This document shows positions 23,172 to 33,557 of a stretch of DNA of 64,000 nt, one piece after another. The stretch covers positions 183,881-247,880 of the forward strand of contig NW_021167085.1 of the NCBI RefSeq assembly GCF_003711515.1. Reading direction: 5' to 3'. Source of the stretch: Sodiomyces alkalinus F11 (Eukaryota > Ascomycota > Sordariomycetes > Glomerellales > Plectosphaerellaceae). Under the pieces are notes generated by a model, which was not told the DNA's origin, made no database searches, and saw only the letters and a list, made by a program, of their open reading frames with translations. The first letter of the stretch is position 1. Every line of letters starts with the position of its first letter. A program made the position numbers and the translations under genes.

Positions 23172-25430
23172 AGACGGACCTTGGGACCTTTGGACAGGTT
23201 TTGGCTTGGCTTGGTTAGTTGGGCCTTGAGAGATCTTGAAGGGTTAAAGCTTTTAGAGTGCTGTGTGGGTTGCCACTGGCTTGCAAGGCTGTTAGGATAT
23301 CCCGACTCCCCGAGTCTGGTCTTTTTGTGGGTAGTGTTAATGAAGAACCTATTTTCTCCTAGAGACATGATGAGAGCATGTTAGACGTCAGAACGTAAGC
23401 AGGAGGTGCCCAGTTCTTTGCGCTCTCGGCACTACTAAGTTGTCTCCAGGGCGTCTTGACTCCTGACCCGTCACCCCTAGCTTCTAAGCCATGCACGTAG
23501 AGACGGCAGACGGCTATTAGGCGTAACCTTGGTTTTGCGTTCGTGATCCGCAACTTCCTCTGCCATCTTTGCGCGGGCGGTCATGGCTGTGAGCTCATCC
23601 GAAGTCTGAACGAGTCTGACCAGGGCCGCGACGGACTCATTTGAGTCAGTTCAGGTCAAGAGCAGACGGTAAAAGTTCCCCGAAGCGCGTTTTATTGCCG
23701 GATACAAAACAATAGGTAGAAATATCCATACGCCACAACTGATTGGGTCGAGAGTTAGCGACGGTGGTGTAAATATTGGATCATTCTGGTTGAAGCGAGG
23801 ACGGGGACCGTCGGGGAGAGTGGAGCTGAGTGGTTGGTGCATGAGAGAGTGAAGTCGGGAGCGATAAGATAAAACAAGAATGGCCTATGCACCATAAGAA
23901 GATGGTCAGTGCTTTTAGGACCCACAGTACCGAAAAGAGGAGCATCACGTGAGTTTATCAACACGTGATAATTTCATTACCTACTTCGGCACCGCAAAGT
24001 TCTTAAACTCTGTGTAACACTTACACCCTCCCCTCCCCTCCTCCCTCGACAGGCAAAGGCACAAGGAATACAGTATCTGCATTACGGCCAAGTGAATCTA
24101 TGATGTCTCAAAATAACCTGGTTTTACAATCTTTTCTTCAGTCCCTCCACTCGGGGTTCAGATGCACCATTGCCTAGGGCTTTGCCAAATACGAGTCCAC
24201 GACAAGCCCTCTCGAAGGGGATGGCCTGGATGGCGACCGCGTCAGTCCTTGGAAACCCTTGGTGAAGGGGATCTGAGCCTTCTCAGGGCTGCCTTACTGG
24301 CGTACGTACGTACACGTACAGGTACAGATCGATTGGACCAAGGGAAGATGCTTGCTCCCTTGAATGCGCAGCCCCTACCTCCGCTCAGCGTCCCTCCATA
24401 TCGATTCGGTTTGCATCTGTTTCCATGTTCCAACTTTCCGAGACCCGATATGAAAGCCCTACGCCAGGTTCAGGGCAAGTTTCTCGCCACACGACCAACC
24501 ATCAATCATTCTGACAACAGAGACTGGGCGAATATTCTGTCCGACAACTAGAAGAGCGCAACAGTCCCAACATGCCACCCATTTTCTCAAGAAGTGTAGC
24601 CTCCGAGAAGGCCTGCCGCCCTTCAGGACAGCGGTCCGGTGTACGACGCGGGCGATCCATTCCTTTCACGGCACGGCACGTTCTGATGTGTATTCACTGC
24701 CAATCAAATCTTCTTGACCACGCGATCCGACGTTTGGTACCCAACCAGACTGAAGAAAAAAGTTAAGGGTTCGAGTAAACAGTCACAGTATCGAGACGGT
24801 GACGTCTGCCAATGATACCCTGACCCCCGGCCCGTACTCCGCATGACTGGTGGTCGAAATTAACAGTATCCCAAGTACACGTAATTATCCGCCGCTGGTC
24901 GAAATGTCGGAACCGACGAATGTGCCGGCAGTGGGACGTCATATTACGGTCAATACGACTATCGTGTTGTCTTCTCAGACCGAAGACTACATATTTTGCG
25001 CTGAAATACCATTTTCTCGCAAAATGCACGACAAACCCCGCAGACAATCCAGACCAGATCAACGGTTTCCGTCAACAGTACACCAGAGTTGAGGCTGAGC
25101 AACGGTGATCATCCCGCCACCATCCTCTTACGGTATATGCACCCCGGATGCTCATCTCCAAATGCCGCCTCTCGAATGCGGGTGAAGATCAACTCGTGAA
25201 TCAAGATCCAACTGCCTCTCACGCTTCGCAGGGACAATAGCGCGCTTTATTTCGTGCCTATGAAACCTGATGGTGGTATGGGAGCCTGTTGTGCTGAAAT
25301 CGACGTCTGGTGAGTCGTGCTGGCCTTCAGCCCCTGAATTAGCACAGGGAGAAGCAATAAAATGCAGAATGCCTATACTTGACGAAGAACTCCAGCAGCA
25401 TGCCATCTCAACCTTTGCTCAAACCTCCCA
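23172..25430. other. Intergenic stretch, no supported gene
   Basis: Frames here are short and unrecognised. A perfect inverted repeat of ATCACGTG (arms 23944-23951 and 23962-23969, 10-bp loop) contains two CACGTG E-boxes. Otherwise nothing structured was seen. Confidence 0.55.
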
Positions 25431-26666
25431 TCAGAAAATGGCCAGTGCATTTGGCGGCGATCCAACCAAGCCCGGCACATTCAACGGCTGTGAAGTCAAC
25501 ATGAAGCTATACCGGCCTGTCTGCTTGCAATAGCGGGCCAAGTTGGTCAGGTCCCAGTACTCCCCAATCGGCATCCCGAAGAAGGCGAGGAAGTACTTAT
25601 GGAGGACTAGTGGCAGCATACCTTAGTGAGCGATTCGTCCAGACAAAAGCAGAGGGGATCGACCGTCTTTCGAAAAGCACGAGGCACAAAGAACGAATGA
25701 AGCAGCACAAAACTCACCGAGGTCAACAGCCTGACCGGCCGTTCCATCGTCTTTCAACGGAGGGTAAGCCTCGAACCCCCCCGTATCGCAAGCAACAGCC
25801 GAGAACCTCCGATCCCAGAACCACCTCGCCGCCGCCTCGTCCCCATGCACCCCAGGCAGCTTCAAATCAGCCATCTTCTCCATGGAAAAGCGCCCCTGGT
25901 GATCCAATGCCTCCGTCGCCCCCGTGCGCAGGAGGAACACGTCCCCGGGACGGAACTCCACGCCCTGATGCGCCGCCACGGCCTCGATCTCCTCGACGGA
26001 GATGCGATACAAGCCCAGCGGGTCGAAGGAGATACCCTTCTCATCGGCGTACGTCTTGAAATCGATCAGCACCCCGCGCCCCACCAGGCCGCCGCGCCGG
26101 TGCCAGTGCTCCAGAGTCGGCAGCGGGTTCGGCTTGCGCTCGCCCGTGCTCAGGCTCAGGGATTCGGCTGTCGGTCGGGCGCCGTTGTAGACCTGGCCGG
26201 TGGGCTGGTAGGGCCAGTGGACGAGGGAGTCCCATTGGCTGCTTCCTTGGGTGTTGAAGCTGAGTTCGTCGTCCCAGTAGGCTGAGCGGGGTTCGCCTCC
26301 GCCGGCGAGGTAGACGGTGTGGGTGAGTTTGCGGCGCAGCATGGGGAGATGATCCATTGCGTCGAGCGGCCAGCTGGGAATTCAGTTGGTCAGTAGACTT
26401 CGTACCCTTTTATTACGACAGTCATGGGGATGGTGAGGGAATCAGGGGGCCGGGGTCGCTAGGTGGTCAAAGACTCAAAGACCGTACTCGAGGGAGATGG
26501 ACACGCCGTCTTTGACTTCGGCTGCTGCTGCTTTGACAACGTCCGGAGTGAGGTGGTTCAGGGTGCCGAAGACGTCCTTATTGCCGTCTCTGTCGAAGAC
26601 GCCCCATGCGCAACCTTTCGGCATGCCTTGGACGGGGGGCAGGTCGTCGAACTTGGGGACGTCCAT
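25431..26666 (-). CDS. Cyclase-family (kynurenine formamidase-like) protein
   Basis: Three exons: 26666-26488, 26373-25718 and 25621-25431, giving 341 residues. Splicing exon 1 to 2 restores ISLDWPLD, and exon 3 ends with the family's hallmark GMPIGEYWDL and PLNVPGLVGSPPNALAIF. The protein belongs to the putative cyclase superfamily (PF04199), which includes metal-dependent formamidases. In place of the bacterial HxGTHxDxPxH metal motif, this fungal branch has FNTQGSSQWDSLVHW, so the metal ligands and substrate may differ. There is no signal peptide, so it is probably cytosolic. An alternative acceptor 15 nt downstream (exon 3 from 25606) is also in frame and would remove five residues. Short intergenic DNA flanks it and no pathway cluster is evident. 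Confidence 0.88.
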
Positions 26667-27490
26667 TGCTGATCTTGGTAGATGGCGGACACTGGGAGTC
26701 TGGGCCAGTGATAAAGATGTTGAGACTTGAGTGACAAACAAAGGCGCGTCAAGACTCGACCTGTTTCTCGTGGTTCCGTGCCTTGACTTGAGAAGCGTCG
26801 CCCTTCTCGAAATGGGATCAATGAGACCCAAGTAAGATTGACAAGAAGACCCCCAAAAGATCAATGTAGAAATAACGCTTCGGATGCTGAACACATTCAG
26901 GCTACAGATGGTATTACGCACCCCTCATTCAGAGTGTACGTGCTGGAGGCTAGAGCTGACCGTCGAGCGGATACCGATTGCCGTCCCTGCGCCCCTGAAT
27001 CCTGAATCCCGGCAACCTCCCACCGTAGCCAGCGATGGTGGCGCGCTATCTTCCCACCAGTGAATGAATGGGTCGGTGGGCTAATAAATGATTCACATGA
27101 AACGGGATGCTGACAGGTCGAACTCTCTCCTGTTCGATACCTTTTCAAAGGTAGTGCACGATACATGAAGGATTCATGAATCCCACGATGCGCATATGAT
27201 ACGGAGTAGCAGTGTAGCACCTCAAAACTCGACTTCTCAACTGCAAGGAACTGCAAAGAAAGTTTACTGTTTCAGTGACCACCATTCAGTCTTTTTCGTA
27301 CAATAATACCGCACGCATTAAACAAAGCCACCCCATTCCGGACTTTGACTTCCACCGGTTCCCACAACTCGGTGGCTGTTGATATATCATATTACAACAC
27401 AGTGACACACACAGTCAGTCCACTTCAGGACATGCAACCCTCAAGCTGAACCCAACGGTCCCAACCGGACCATCCCCGCCAGGGGGTTCA
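26667..27490. other. Intergenic stretch, nothing recognised
   Basis: 824 bp between two minus-strand genes. It should contain the cyclase promoter and the 3' end of neither coding region; no conserved frame or repeat was seen. Confidence 0.5.
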
Positions 27491-28321
27491 TCACGAAAAC
27501 CTGATCATATCCGTAATCTTCGCTCCACCATCCAGCCGATCGGCCTCTTTCCGCAAAAAGTCGGCCCGGTACCGCCGAAACGCGTTCTCAATCCTCTTCC
27601 TGCCCTCCTCGTCCCGCGAGATGGACCGCGTCGCAAAGTAGGAACCGGTCAAGAGCCCCGTCTCGCCGCCGAGAAACAGACTGCCCAGGCCGAGGAGGCC
27701 GTACGTGGCAATATCTCCCGCCATGGAAGGCTGCAGTAGAGGCGTAATGTCGGGGATGGCTTCTGGGGTATATTGTAAGTTTTCAATTCTGACATTGCAA
27801 GAAAGAAGAGAAAAAGAAGAGAAAAAGAAGAAAAAAGAAGAAAAAAGAAGAAAAAAGAAGAAAAAAGAAGAAAAAAGAAGAAAAAAGAAGAACAACATAC
27901 TCGTCCGTCCATCGGCAAACTGCACATGCGTAGGCTTCTCGGACGCCCGAAAGGCCTGGAACATCTGCGCCCGGGAGGTGCGCAGGCGGTAGGCGAGGAA
28001 GAGGCCGAGGCCCAGGCCGACGAGGGAGCCGAGGGTGGCGTGGGTGCCGACCCTTTTGGCGGCGCGGCGGAGGGCGTCGCGGTCGGAATCGCGGAGGTCG
28101 TGCTCGAAGTGCTTCTCTGCCAGGTTGGCGAGGTCGTTATCCCGCGGGCGGCGGAGGGCGGCGAAGGAGTCGCGGAGCATCTCGGATGTGGGGGAGTGTG
28201 GCGAGGAAGTTGGTGAGGAGAGGCTTGAGGGAGGAGCCTTTTGTTTGGGATGGGAGTGTTGTTGTTTTGGATGGGGACGGTGTTTGTCTTCGTCGGAGTG
28301 GTTCGGAATCAAGTTGATCAT
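27491..28321 (-). CDS. Conserved-type fungal membrane protein, function unknown
   Basis: Two exons, 28321-27901 and 27762-27491, around a 138-nt intron (GTATGT donor, CCAG acceptor), give 230 residues. The N-terminal 47 residues are Ser/Pro/Lys-rich and low complexity; an in-frame Met at 28180 is an alternative start. It continues with LRDSFAALRRPRDNDLANLAEKHF in pieces, a charged helix, then a Gly-rich membrane segment (TLGSLVGLGLGLFLAYRLR). After the intron comes a second hydrophobic segment (TYGLLGLGSLFLGGETGLLTG) and a basic C-terminal helix. Two GxxxG-rich helices suggest a small mitochondrial or ER membrane protein, but I do not recognise a named family. Confidence 0.7.
   Translation of the reverse strand: MINLIPNHSDEDKHRPHPKQQHSHPKQKAPPSSLSSPTSSPHSPTSEMLRDSFAALRRPRDNDLANLAEKHFEHDLRDSDRDALRRAAKRVGTHATLGSLVGLGLGLFLAYRLRTSRAQMFQAFRASEKPTHVQFADGRTSMLFFFFLLFSSFFFFFLLFSSFFFFFSSFSLLSCNVRIENLQYTPEAIPDITPLLQPSMAGDIATYGLLGLGSLFLGGETGLLTGSYFATRSISRDEEGRKRIENAFRRYRADFLRKEADRLDGGAKITDMIRFS
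27801..27890. repeat. Purine tract with decamer AAAAAAGAAG inside an intron
   Basis: Six exact ten-base units at 27831-27890 follow a less regular GAA-rich run. On the sense strand this makes the first part of the intron almost pure pyrimidine directly after the 5' splice site. Confidence 0.85.
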
Positions 28322-28728
28322 GTGCTAAAAGAGTTGTTCATTATGGTTTACCGTTTGTCCATCTGTTCTTGAGAGCGACGATTTCTGGGAGGATTTTCAA
28401 ACGAAATAATAGAAAGAACAGAGGAATAAAAGCCGGGGTGGGTTGACAATAATGGATGACGATGATGACGATGACGACGGACGAAGGCAGAGCGGGATCG
28501 TCAGGGTCTGGTCTGTGTAAGTGGAATGACATCATGGCGCGAGTCACTGGCATTTCCTTGTTCCGGCCGAGTCCCGACCCCGAGTCCCGACGTCTCCGCT
28601 CCGTGCTCGGGGACCCACATTCGGGTCCGACCACCCACGTGTACGGGAATGTCTTGTGAATATTCCCACAGTCACCCTCTCTGATGCTTCTACACTACTT
28701 TCTACCGTAATTCATCACTACCTGCCCG
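28322..28728. other. Short intergenic stretch
   Basis: About 400 bp between the membrane-protein gene and the truncated dehydrogenase. It contains no remaining short-chain dehydrogenase sequence in any frame that I can see. Confidence 0.5.
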
Positions 28729-29121
28729 TCAATCCGCCAACAACCCATTCTTCATATTCTCCAACTGCGCCTTCCAACTCGTCGCCTCCGTCATCCGCCT
28801 CATCGCATCATCACAATACCCCACCGGATCCCGGAAATAAAACCGGTCCCCCCTCTCTATCGTCCCCGCGTTGGCAAACACGAAATCCACCCCGCCGAAT
28901 CCCTCCAGCGCCGCGTCAAAGGCCGAAGAGAGCGACGCCCACGACGTGACGTCTACTTCCTTGAAGGTCGTGTTGCGTAGACGCGAGGCCGCTTGCGTCC
29001 CCGCCGTCTCGTTGCAGTCGAGGATGAGGGTGCGCCAGCCGCGGGAGGAGAGGTGCTGCGTCACGGCGAGGCCGACGCCGGATGCGCCGCCTGTGACGAT
29101 GGCTACTTTCATGTTGCCCAT
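28729..29121 (-). pseudogene. Short-chain dehydrogenase, N-terminal half only
   Basis: An open frame of 130 codons from the ATG at 29121 has the Rossmann start MKVAIVTGGASGVGLAV (TGxxxGxG), an acidic residue ending beta-2 (LILDCNE), a conserved DVTSW and the FVFANAGT (NAG) motif. It closely follows NAD-dependent 15-hydroxyprostaglandin-dehydrogenase-like fungal enzymes. It then departs from the family after about residue 103 and stops. The catalytic Ser and YxxxK and the C-terminal half (normally about 250-290 residues) are absent, and no intron restores them. It is therefore a truncated copy, or it was cut by an old deletion ending near 28,830. An expressed truncated protein would lack catalysis. 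Confidence 0.6.
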
Positions 29122-29643
29122 GATAGTACTGAGATGATGTTGGGCAGGACGCAGGAGTTTGGAGCACTTCTTCGGCGGATTGGGATTGTTTGCAAGTGAG
29201 GAGAGTGTAGTGAGTCGCCCGATACGAAGCATGTGCCCTGGCGGCCGGAGATGCATTACAATGCCGGATTCCGTTTTCCGCGGTCGTCGAGTGAGCGCAC
29301 CAAGTGGGTTGGTCTGCATCAAGTGTGGAAACAACTGTCGCCAAGATGACTGATGATATGTACTCGACTCTGGTATTATCCGTATTATCCATCCTCTCCT
29401 CTCCGCTCGCATCTAAGCCATCGCTCGTAGTGTGTAGATATCCTACCTCCGCCCCCCTGCCAAACAACCCGTCCCATGACCCAAAATATTCATTCATATC
29501 TTTACACACGCCCAGTAAAGACTGATGGGGTATCGTACCTGTATATCGCTTTCTCGAACGCCGCACTTTTGATGCAAAAATTAGAACGAGAATTCGTAGA
29601 CGAAGAAAAAAAAAATCAGAAGCGCCGCCTTATGCGACCACCC
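29122..29643. other. Intergenic stretch
   Basis: About 520 bp between the dehydrogenase start and the Ca2+-ATPase stop. No coding or repeat signal was recognised. Confidence 0.5.
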
Positions 29644-32600
29644 TCAAACCCCCCTTTCCAGATCCTTTTCCTTGTCACTCCTGGACCCGTCGTCGCCAGG
29701 GGAGATGATAATCTCCGGCGCAATGATGGGCGCCTCCACCTCCTTCTCCTCCTTCTCCTGCTGGTTTTTCTCGCCCCCCTTGTCGTCCTGCGCATTATCA
29801 TCGTCCTCCTCCTCCTCGTCGTCTTTCTTCTTAAACACCTTCCCCCAAGCCTTCTTGAACGGCCCGCCAACGTGCGAGAAGAAACGCGAAGAAACCCTCG
29901 CCACAGGCTTGTAGACGAAAAGGATCGGCTTGCCGACAAACCTCGCCATGGCCGCGAACCACGCGTCAGGGAAAAGCCGAATCAAGACAGCCATGGGGAT
30001 GGACACGAACGCGAGCACCACGCAAATCGCCCACTGCGTCCCGTCAATGGGCCTGATGCTGAACGCGCGCCCACCCACGAAGATAATAGCGATCTGCGCC
30101 CCGACCATGACGCAGTTAATCCCAATGAAGAACTTATTCCGGTGGATCCCCTCGAAGATGTTGAACTTGTTGTCGAGCCGGCGGTTATTGAACTCGTTGA
30201 AAATCTGCATCCACACAAACGTGTTGAAGATCATCGTGTCGAGCTCCATCTGCCTGACTTCGTCGCCCAGGTCGTACCCCAAAATCCGGTGGCCCGCAAA
30301 ATGCAGCACTAGCGTGGCCGTCAGCTGGAAGATCGCCTGCCCGATGATCATCTTCCACATGTTCACCGTGATGAGCGGCGCGCTCTTGGGATGCGGCTTG
30401 CGGTGCAGGATCTTGTCGGTCGGCGGGTCCGTCGCAAGCGCGAGCGCCGCGAACGTGTCCATAATGAGGTTGACCCAGAGCAGCTGCACGGCCGTGAGGA
30501 CCGAGTGCATACCCGGGCTCGAGACAGCGCTGATAAAGGCGAGGAGCACGGCGGTGATGTTGACGGTGATCTGGAACTGGAGGAACTTCTGCACGGCGTC
30601 GTTGACGGCCCGTCCCCATTTCAGGGCCGTCAGGATCGAGGTGAAGTTGTCGTCCATCAGCACGATCGCCGACGCCTCCTTGGCCACCTCCGTTCCGCTA
30701 AGACCCATCGAGAAGCCGACGTCGGCGGCTTTCAAGGCCGGCGCGTCGTTCGTGCCGTCGCCTGTGACCGCCACCGTCTCGCCCAGGGCCTTCAGCTTAG
30801 CCACCAAAATCCTCTTGTCTTCCGGGGACGATCGAGCCAGGACCTGCAGGTAAGGGAGCTGTTCGTCCATCTGTTCGTCGGTGAGGGTTCGGAAAACAGG
30901 TCCCTCCATAACGAGGCCGCCGTCGGTATAGATGCCGCACTCAGTCGCGATCGCCTGCGCCGTGATAGCGTTGTCTCCCGTGACCATACGAATCGTCACA
31001 CCAGCGCCCTGGGCCCGCCGAACAGCGTCGGGGACGCCTGGGCGCACGGGGTCCTGTATACCGACAACACCGAGGAAGACGAGATCATGAAGGACCGCGC
31101 CGACATCGACGTGGCCGTCCTTCCACTCAACACCAGAGGGCGGCCATTGGGGGTAGTCCTGGTAGACGAGCGCGATGGTCCGGAGGGATTGTCGGGCGTA
31201 TTCGTTGATCGTATCCCGCAGGCGAGTGCGATCCGCGTCCTCCAGGGGCCCGACAACGAGGGTATCGACGTCGGTTTTGGTGCTGCAGTAGCCCAGTAGA
31301 ATCTCCGAAGCACCCTTGACGAGGAGACGATAGCCGGTGCCGCCTGACAGCTTGATCACGCAGGCCATGCACTTCTTCTTCGAGTCGAAAGGCATCATCT
31401 GGACGACGGTCTCGTTGGCTCGCGTCTCGCCGAGGGGGGCCATAGCCAGGTGCGACCTGGCAAAGTGCAGCATGGCCGTCTCGGTCTTGGAGCCGGTAAA
31501 AGTGGCCTGTCCGTTCTCCTCGCTTTCGAAGGCGGTCGAGTTGAGGGCGACGGACTGGACGATGAGCGTCTTCGTCTTCTGGGGAAGAGACTTGGCGAAC
31601 AGGGCCGGACCGGCCGAATCGCCCTTGTCCGACTTGGAAAAGCTGGCGGTGCCAAAGGTCCCGGCCACGACGGTCATCTTGTTGGTGGTGAGCGTGCCGG
31701 TCTTGTCGGAGCAGATGGTGGTGGCGTTGCCCATGGTCTCGCAGGCGCGCAAGACGCGAACGAGATTGTTCTCCTTCAACATCCTCTTGGTGGCAAAGGC
31801 GAGGGCGAGAGTCACGGCGAGGGGGAGACCTTCGGGCACGGCCACGACGATGATGGTGACGGCGACGATGAGGATATCCATAAAGGCGGAGCCCTTCTCG
31901 GGCGGGGTCCGGGTGTCGCCGGGGAGCTGAGCGACGAAGCGGAAGAGCAGGACGAAGAAGAGGAAGGCGGCGGCGGTGAAACCCAGCTTGGCGATGGCCA
32001 TGGCAAGACGCTCCAGCTTTTTTTGGAGCGGCGTGGGGTCCATGTCGGTCCGGACGGACATCATGATCTTGCCGAAGCTCGAGTTGATGCCGACCGAGGT
32101 GGCGACGTAGGTGCCGACGCCTTCCAGGACCTTGGCGCCCGAGATGATAAAGGGGTCCAAGTCGCCCGGGGCGGTCCCGCGCTGCAGCATCTGGAAGGCC
32201 TGGTCGCCCGGGGTCTTCTTCAGGGCGTCCGACTCGCCGGTGGCCGAGGACTCGTCGCACTTGAGGTCGTGGCCGTCGATGAAAACGCCGTCCACGGGGA
32301 CCAGGTCGCCCGGCTCCAGGTGCAGGACATCTCCGACCAGGATCTCGTGGACGCCGATCATGTCGGGCTTACCGGAACGGGTGACTTTCACATCGCGATC
32401 GTCCTTCTTGGCGCTGAGCTTGAGGAAGGCCTTTTCCTTCTCCCAGTCGTTGAAGGAACCGACCAGGGTGACGATGATAATGGCGATACAAATGGCCAGT
32501 CCCTCGACCCAGTTCAGCGGGGGCTCGCCTTCGGGATGGTCGCCGCGGAAGGTTTCGTACAGGCCGAGGGCCAGGGAGATGACGGCGGCGCCGGTGAGCA

Positions 32601-33441
32601 GCAGAAGGATGGGGTCCTTATAGGTCTCCCAGGCGATTTTCCATAGCGGCGTGGGCTTTTTCGGGGGCAGGGTGTTTTTGCCGAAGATACGTATCCTGTC
32701 TCGGAAGCCATCGCCGGAGGAAACGGACACGGGATGAGGGGTGAAAGGCGGCGATTTCGATTTGGGGGGTTTGGGGTACTGGGGGGCCTTGTGGCCGGTG
32801 GCGTCTTCGAAGGCGACGCGGGTGAGGACAGTAGTCTCGTCGAGGCTCAGGCCAGCGGACAGGTTCGTGGCGAGGCCCTTTTCGATGCCTCGGATGCCGC
32901 CAAGAGCGAAATAAGCGGACAGAGACTTGGGGTTCAGGAGTTTGTTGAGGTGGCCGGGGGAGAAGGCGAAGGGGGTGTCGTCGGAGACGAGAAAATCGGC
33001 TTCGGAGCCGGGATCGGGGCGGAGGGCGGCTTCGGTATCCTCGATCAAGACGCTGCCGCTCCGAGAACGTATGCTGGGCGCAATGGTGCTGCCACCTAGA
33101 GGGGTGAGGAAGGGAATGGAGTGGGTGGAGGCGGTGGGTGACGGCGCCAGGGTTTCGTCGTCGGCGGTAGAGCCTGAGCGAGGCCTGGTGGTGAGGTGAA
33201 AAGTGGGAGGTGCTAAGCTGTCTGCGCGACTCCTGTTGGGTGGGTTTGTTGTGTTTGTTGTGTTGGTTGTGTTGGTTGTGTGGATTGTGTTGGTTGCGTT
33301 GGTTGCGTTGATTGCGGGGGGTAGGGGTACTGCCAGGCCGTTTCTACTGTCGGATATGTCATCTTCGGCTTCTAGTGCTGGTGATGGCTCTGAAGTTTCG
33401 ATGTGTAGCCGAGGCGGCGCAAGGCTGTTGCTATTGACCAT
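29644..33441 (-). CDS. P-type Ca2+-transporting ATPase, PMC1-like
   Basis: An intronless gene of 1265 codons from the ATG at 33441; upstream in-frame sequence lacks another ATG. The N-terminal 100+ residues are low complexity, with Asn/Thr repeats (NTTNTTNTTNPPN). The P2B pump core follows: the PEGLPLAVTLALAFATKRM helix, phosphorylation site CSDKTGTLTTNKMT (Asp about 579), and hinge VTGDGTNDAPALKAADVGF (about 890). The C-terminus is very acidic then mixed-charge (DDEEEEDDDN). Length and motifs fit the vacuolar/plasma-membrane PMC1/PMCA family that clears cytosolic Ca2+, in yeast under calcineurin-Crz1 control. No calmodulin site could be assigned by eye. A TTCAGG-type hexanucleotide tract lies just upstream of the start (33498-33557). 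Confidence 0.95.
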   Translation of the reverse strand: MVNSNSLAPPRLHIETSEPSPALEAEDDISDSRNGLAVPLPPAINATNATNTIHTTNTTNTTNTTNPPNRSRADSLAPPTFHLTTRPRSGSTADDETLAPSPTASTHSIPFLTPLGGSTIAPSIRSRSGSVLIEDTEAALRPDPGSEADFLVSDDTPFAFSPGHLNKLLNPKSLSAYFALGGIRGIEKGLATNLSAGLSLDETTVLTRVAFEDATGHKAPQYPKPPKSKSPPFTPHPVSVSSGDGFRDRIRIFGKNTLPPKKPTPLWKIAWETYKDPILLLLTGAAVISLALGLYETFRGDHPEGEPPLNWVEGLAICIAIIIVTLVGSFNDWEKEKAFLKLSAKKDDRDVKVTRSGKPDMIGVHEILVGDVLHLEPGDLVPVDGVFIDGHDLKCDESSATGESDALKKTPGDQAFQMLQRGTAPGDLDPFIISGAKVLEGVGTYVATSVGINSSFGKIMMSVRTDMDPTPLQKKLERLAMAIAKLGFTAAAFLFFVLLFRFVAQLPGDTRTPPEKGSAFMDILIVAVTIIVVAVPEGLPLAVTLALAFATKRMLKENNLVRVLRACETMGNATTICSDKTGTLTTNKMTVVAGTFGTASFSKSDKGDSAGPALFAKSLPQKTKTLIVQSVALNSTAFESEENGQATFTGSKTETAMLHFARSHLAMAPLGETRANETVVQMMPFDSKKKCMACVIKLSGGTGYRLLVKGASEILLGYCSTKTDVDTLVVGPLEDADRTRLRDTINEYARQSLRTIALVYQDYPQWPPSGVEWKDGHVDVGAVLHDLVFLGVVGIQDPVRPGVPDAVRRAQGAGVTIRMVTGDNAITAQAIATECGIYTDGGLVMEGPVFRTLTDEQMDEQLPYLQVLARSSPEDKRILVAKLKALGETVAVTGDGTNDAPALKAADVGFSMGLSGTEVAKEASAIVLMDDNFTSILTALKWGRAVNDAVQKFLQFQITVNITAVLLAFISAVSSPGMHSVLTAVQLLWVNLIMDTFAALALATDPPTDKILHRKPHPKSAPLITVNMWKMIIGQAIFQLTATLVLHFAGHRILGYDLGDEVRQMELDTMIFNTFVWMQIFNEFNNRRLDNKFNIFEGIHRNKFFIGINCVMVGAQIAIIFVGGRAFSIRPIDGTQWAICVVLAFVSIPMAVLIRLFPDAWFAAMARFVGKPILFVYKPVARVSSRFFSHVGGPFKKAWGKVFKKKDDEEEEDDDNAQDDKGGEKNQQEKEEKEVEAPIIAPEIIISPGDDGSRSDKEKDLERGV

Positions 33442-33497
33442 GATGAGAGACGGAGAGTGAAATGAGCCTGGGCTGAACAAATCAAACTCCCAAGCAG

Positions 33498-33557
33498 GTT
33501 CGGGTTCGGGTTCAGGTTCAGGTTCAGGTTCAGGCTCAGGCTCAGGTTCAGGTTAGG
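33498..33557. repeat. Hexanucleotide tract GGTTCA/GGCTCA upstream of the Ca2+-ATPase
   Basis: About ten imperfect six-base units (GGTTCG, GGTTCA, GGCTCA) end in a single TTAGGG. The tract lies 57-116 bp upstream of the ATG, so it probably falls in the 5' leader or core promoter. The TTAGGG resembles telomere sequence, but only one copy is present. Confidence 0.8.

Noticed and set aside
29644..33441. Several long plus-strand and minus-strand frames overlapping the Ca2+-ATPase
   Set aside because: They are shadows of the GC-rich coding frame. None has a recognisable domain, whereas the 1265-codon frame has all pump motifs.
33498..33557. Internal telomere repeat
   Set aside because: Only one TTAGGG is present. 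The units are GGTTCA/GGCTCA, so this is a simple hexanucleotide tract.
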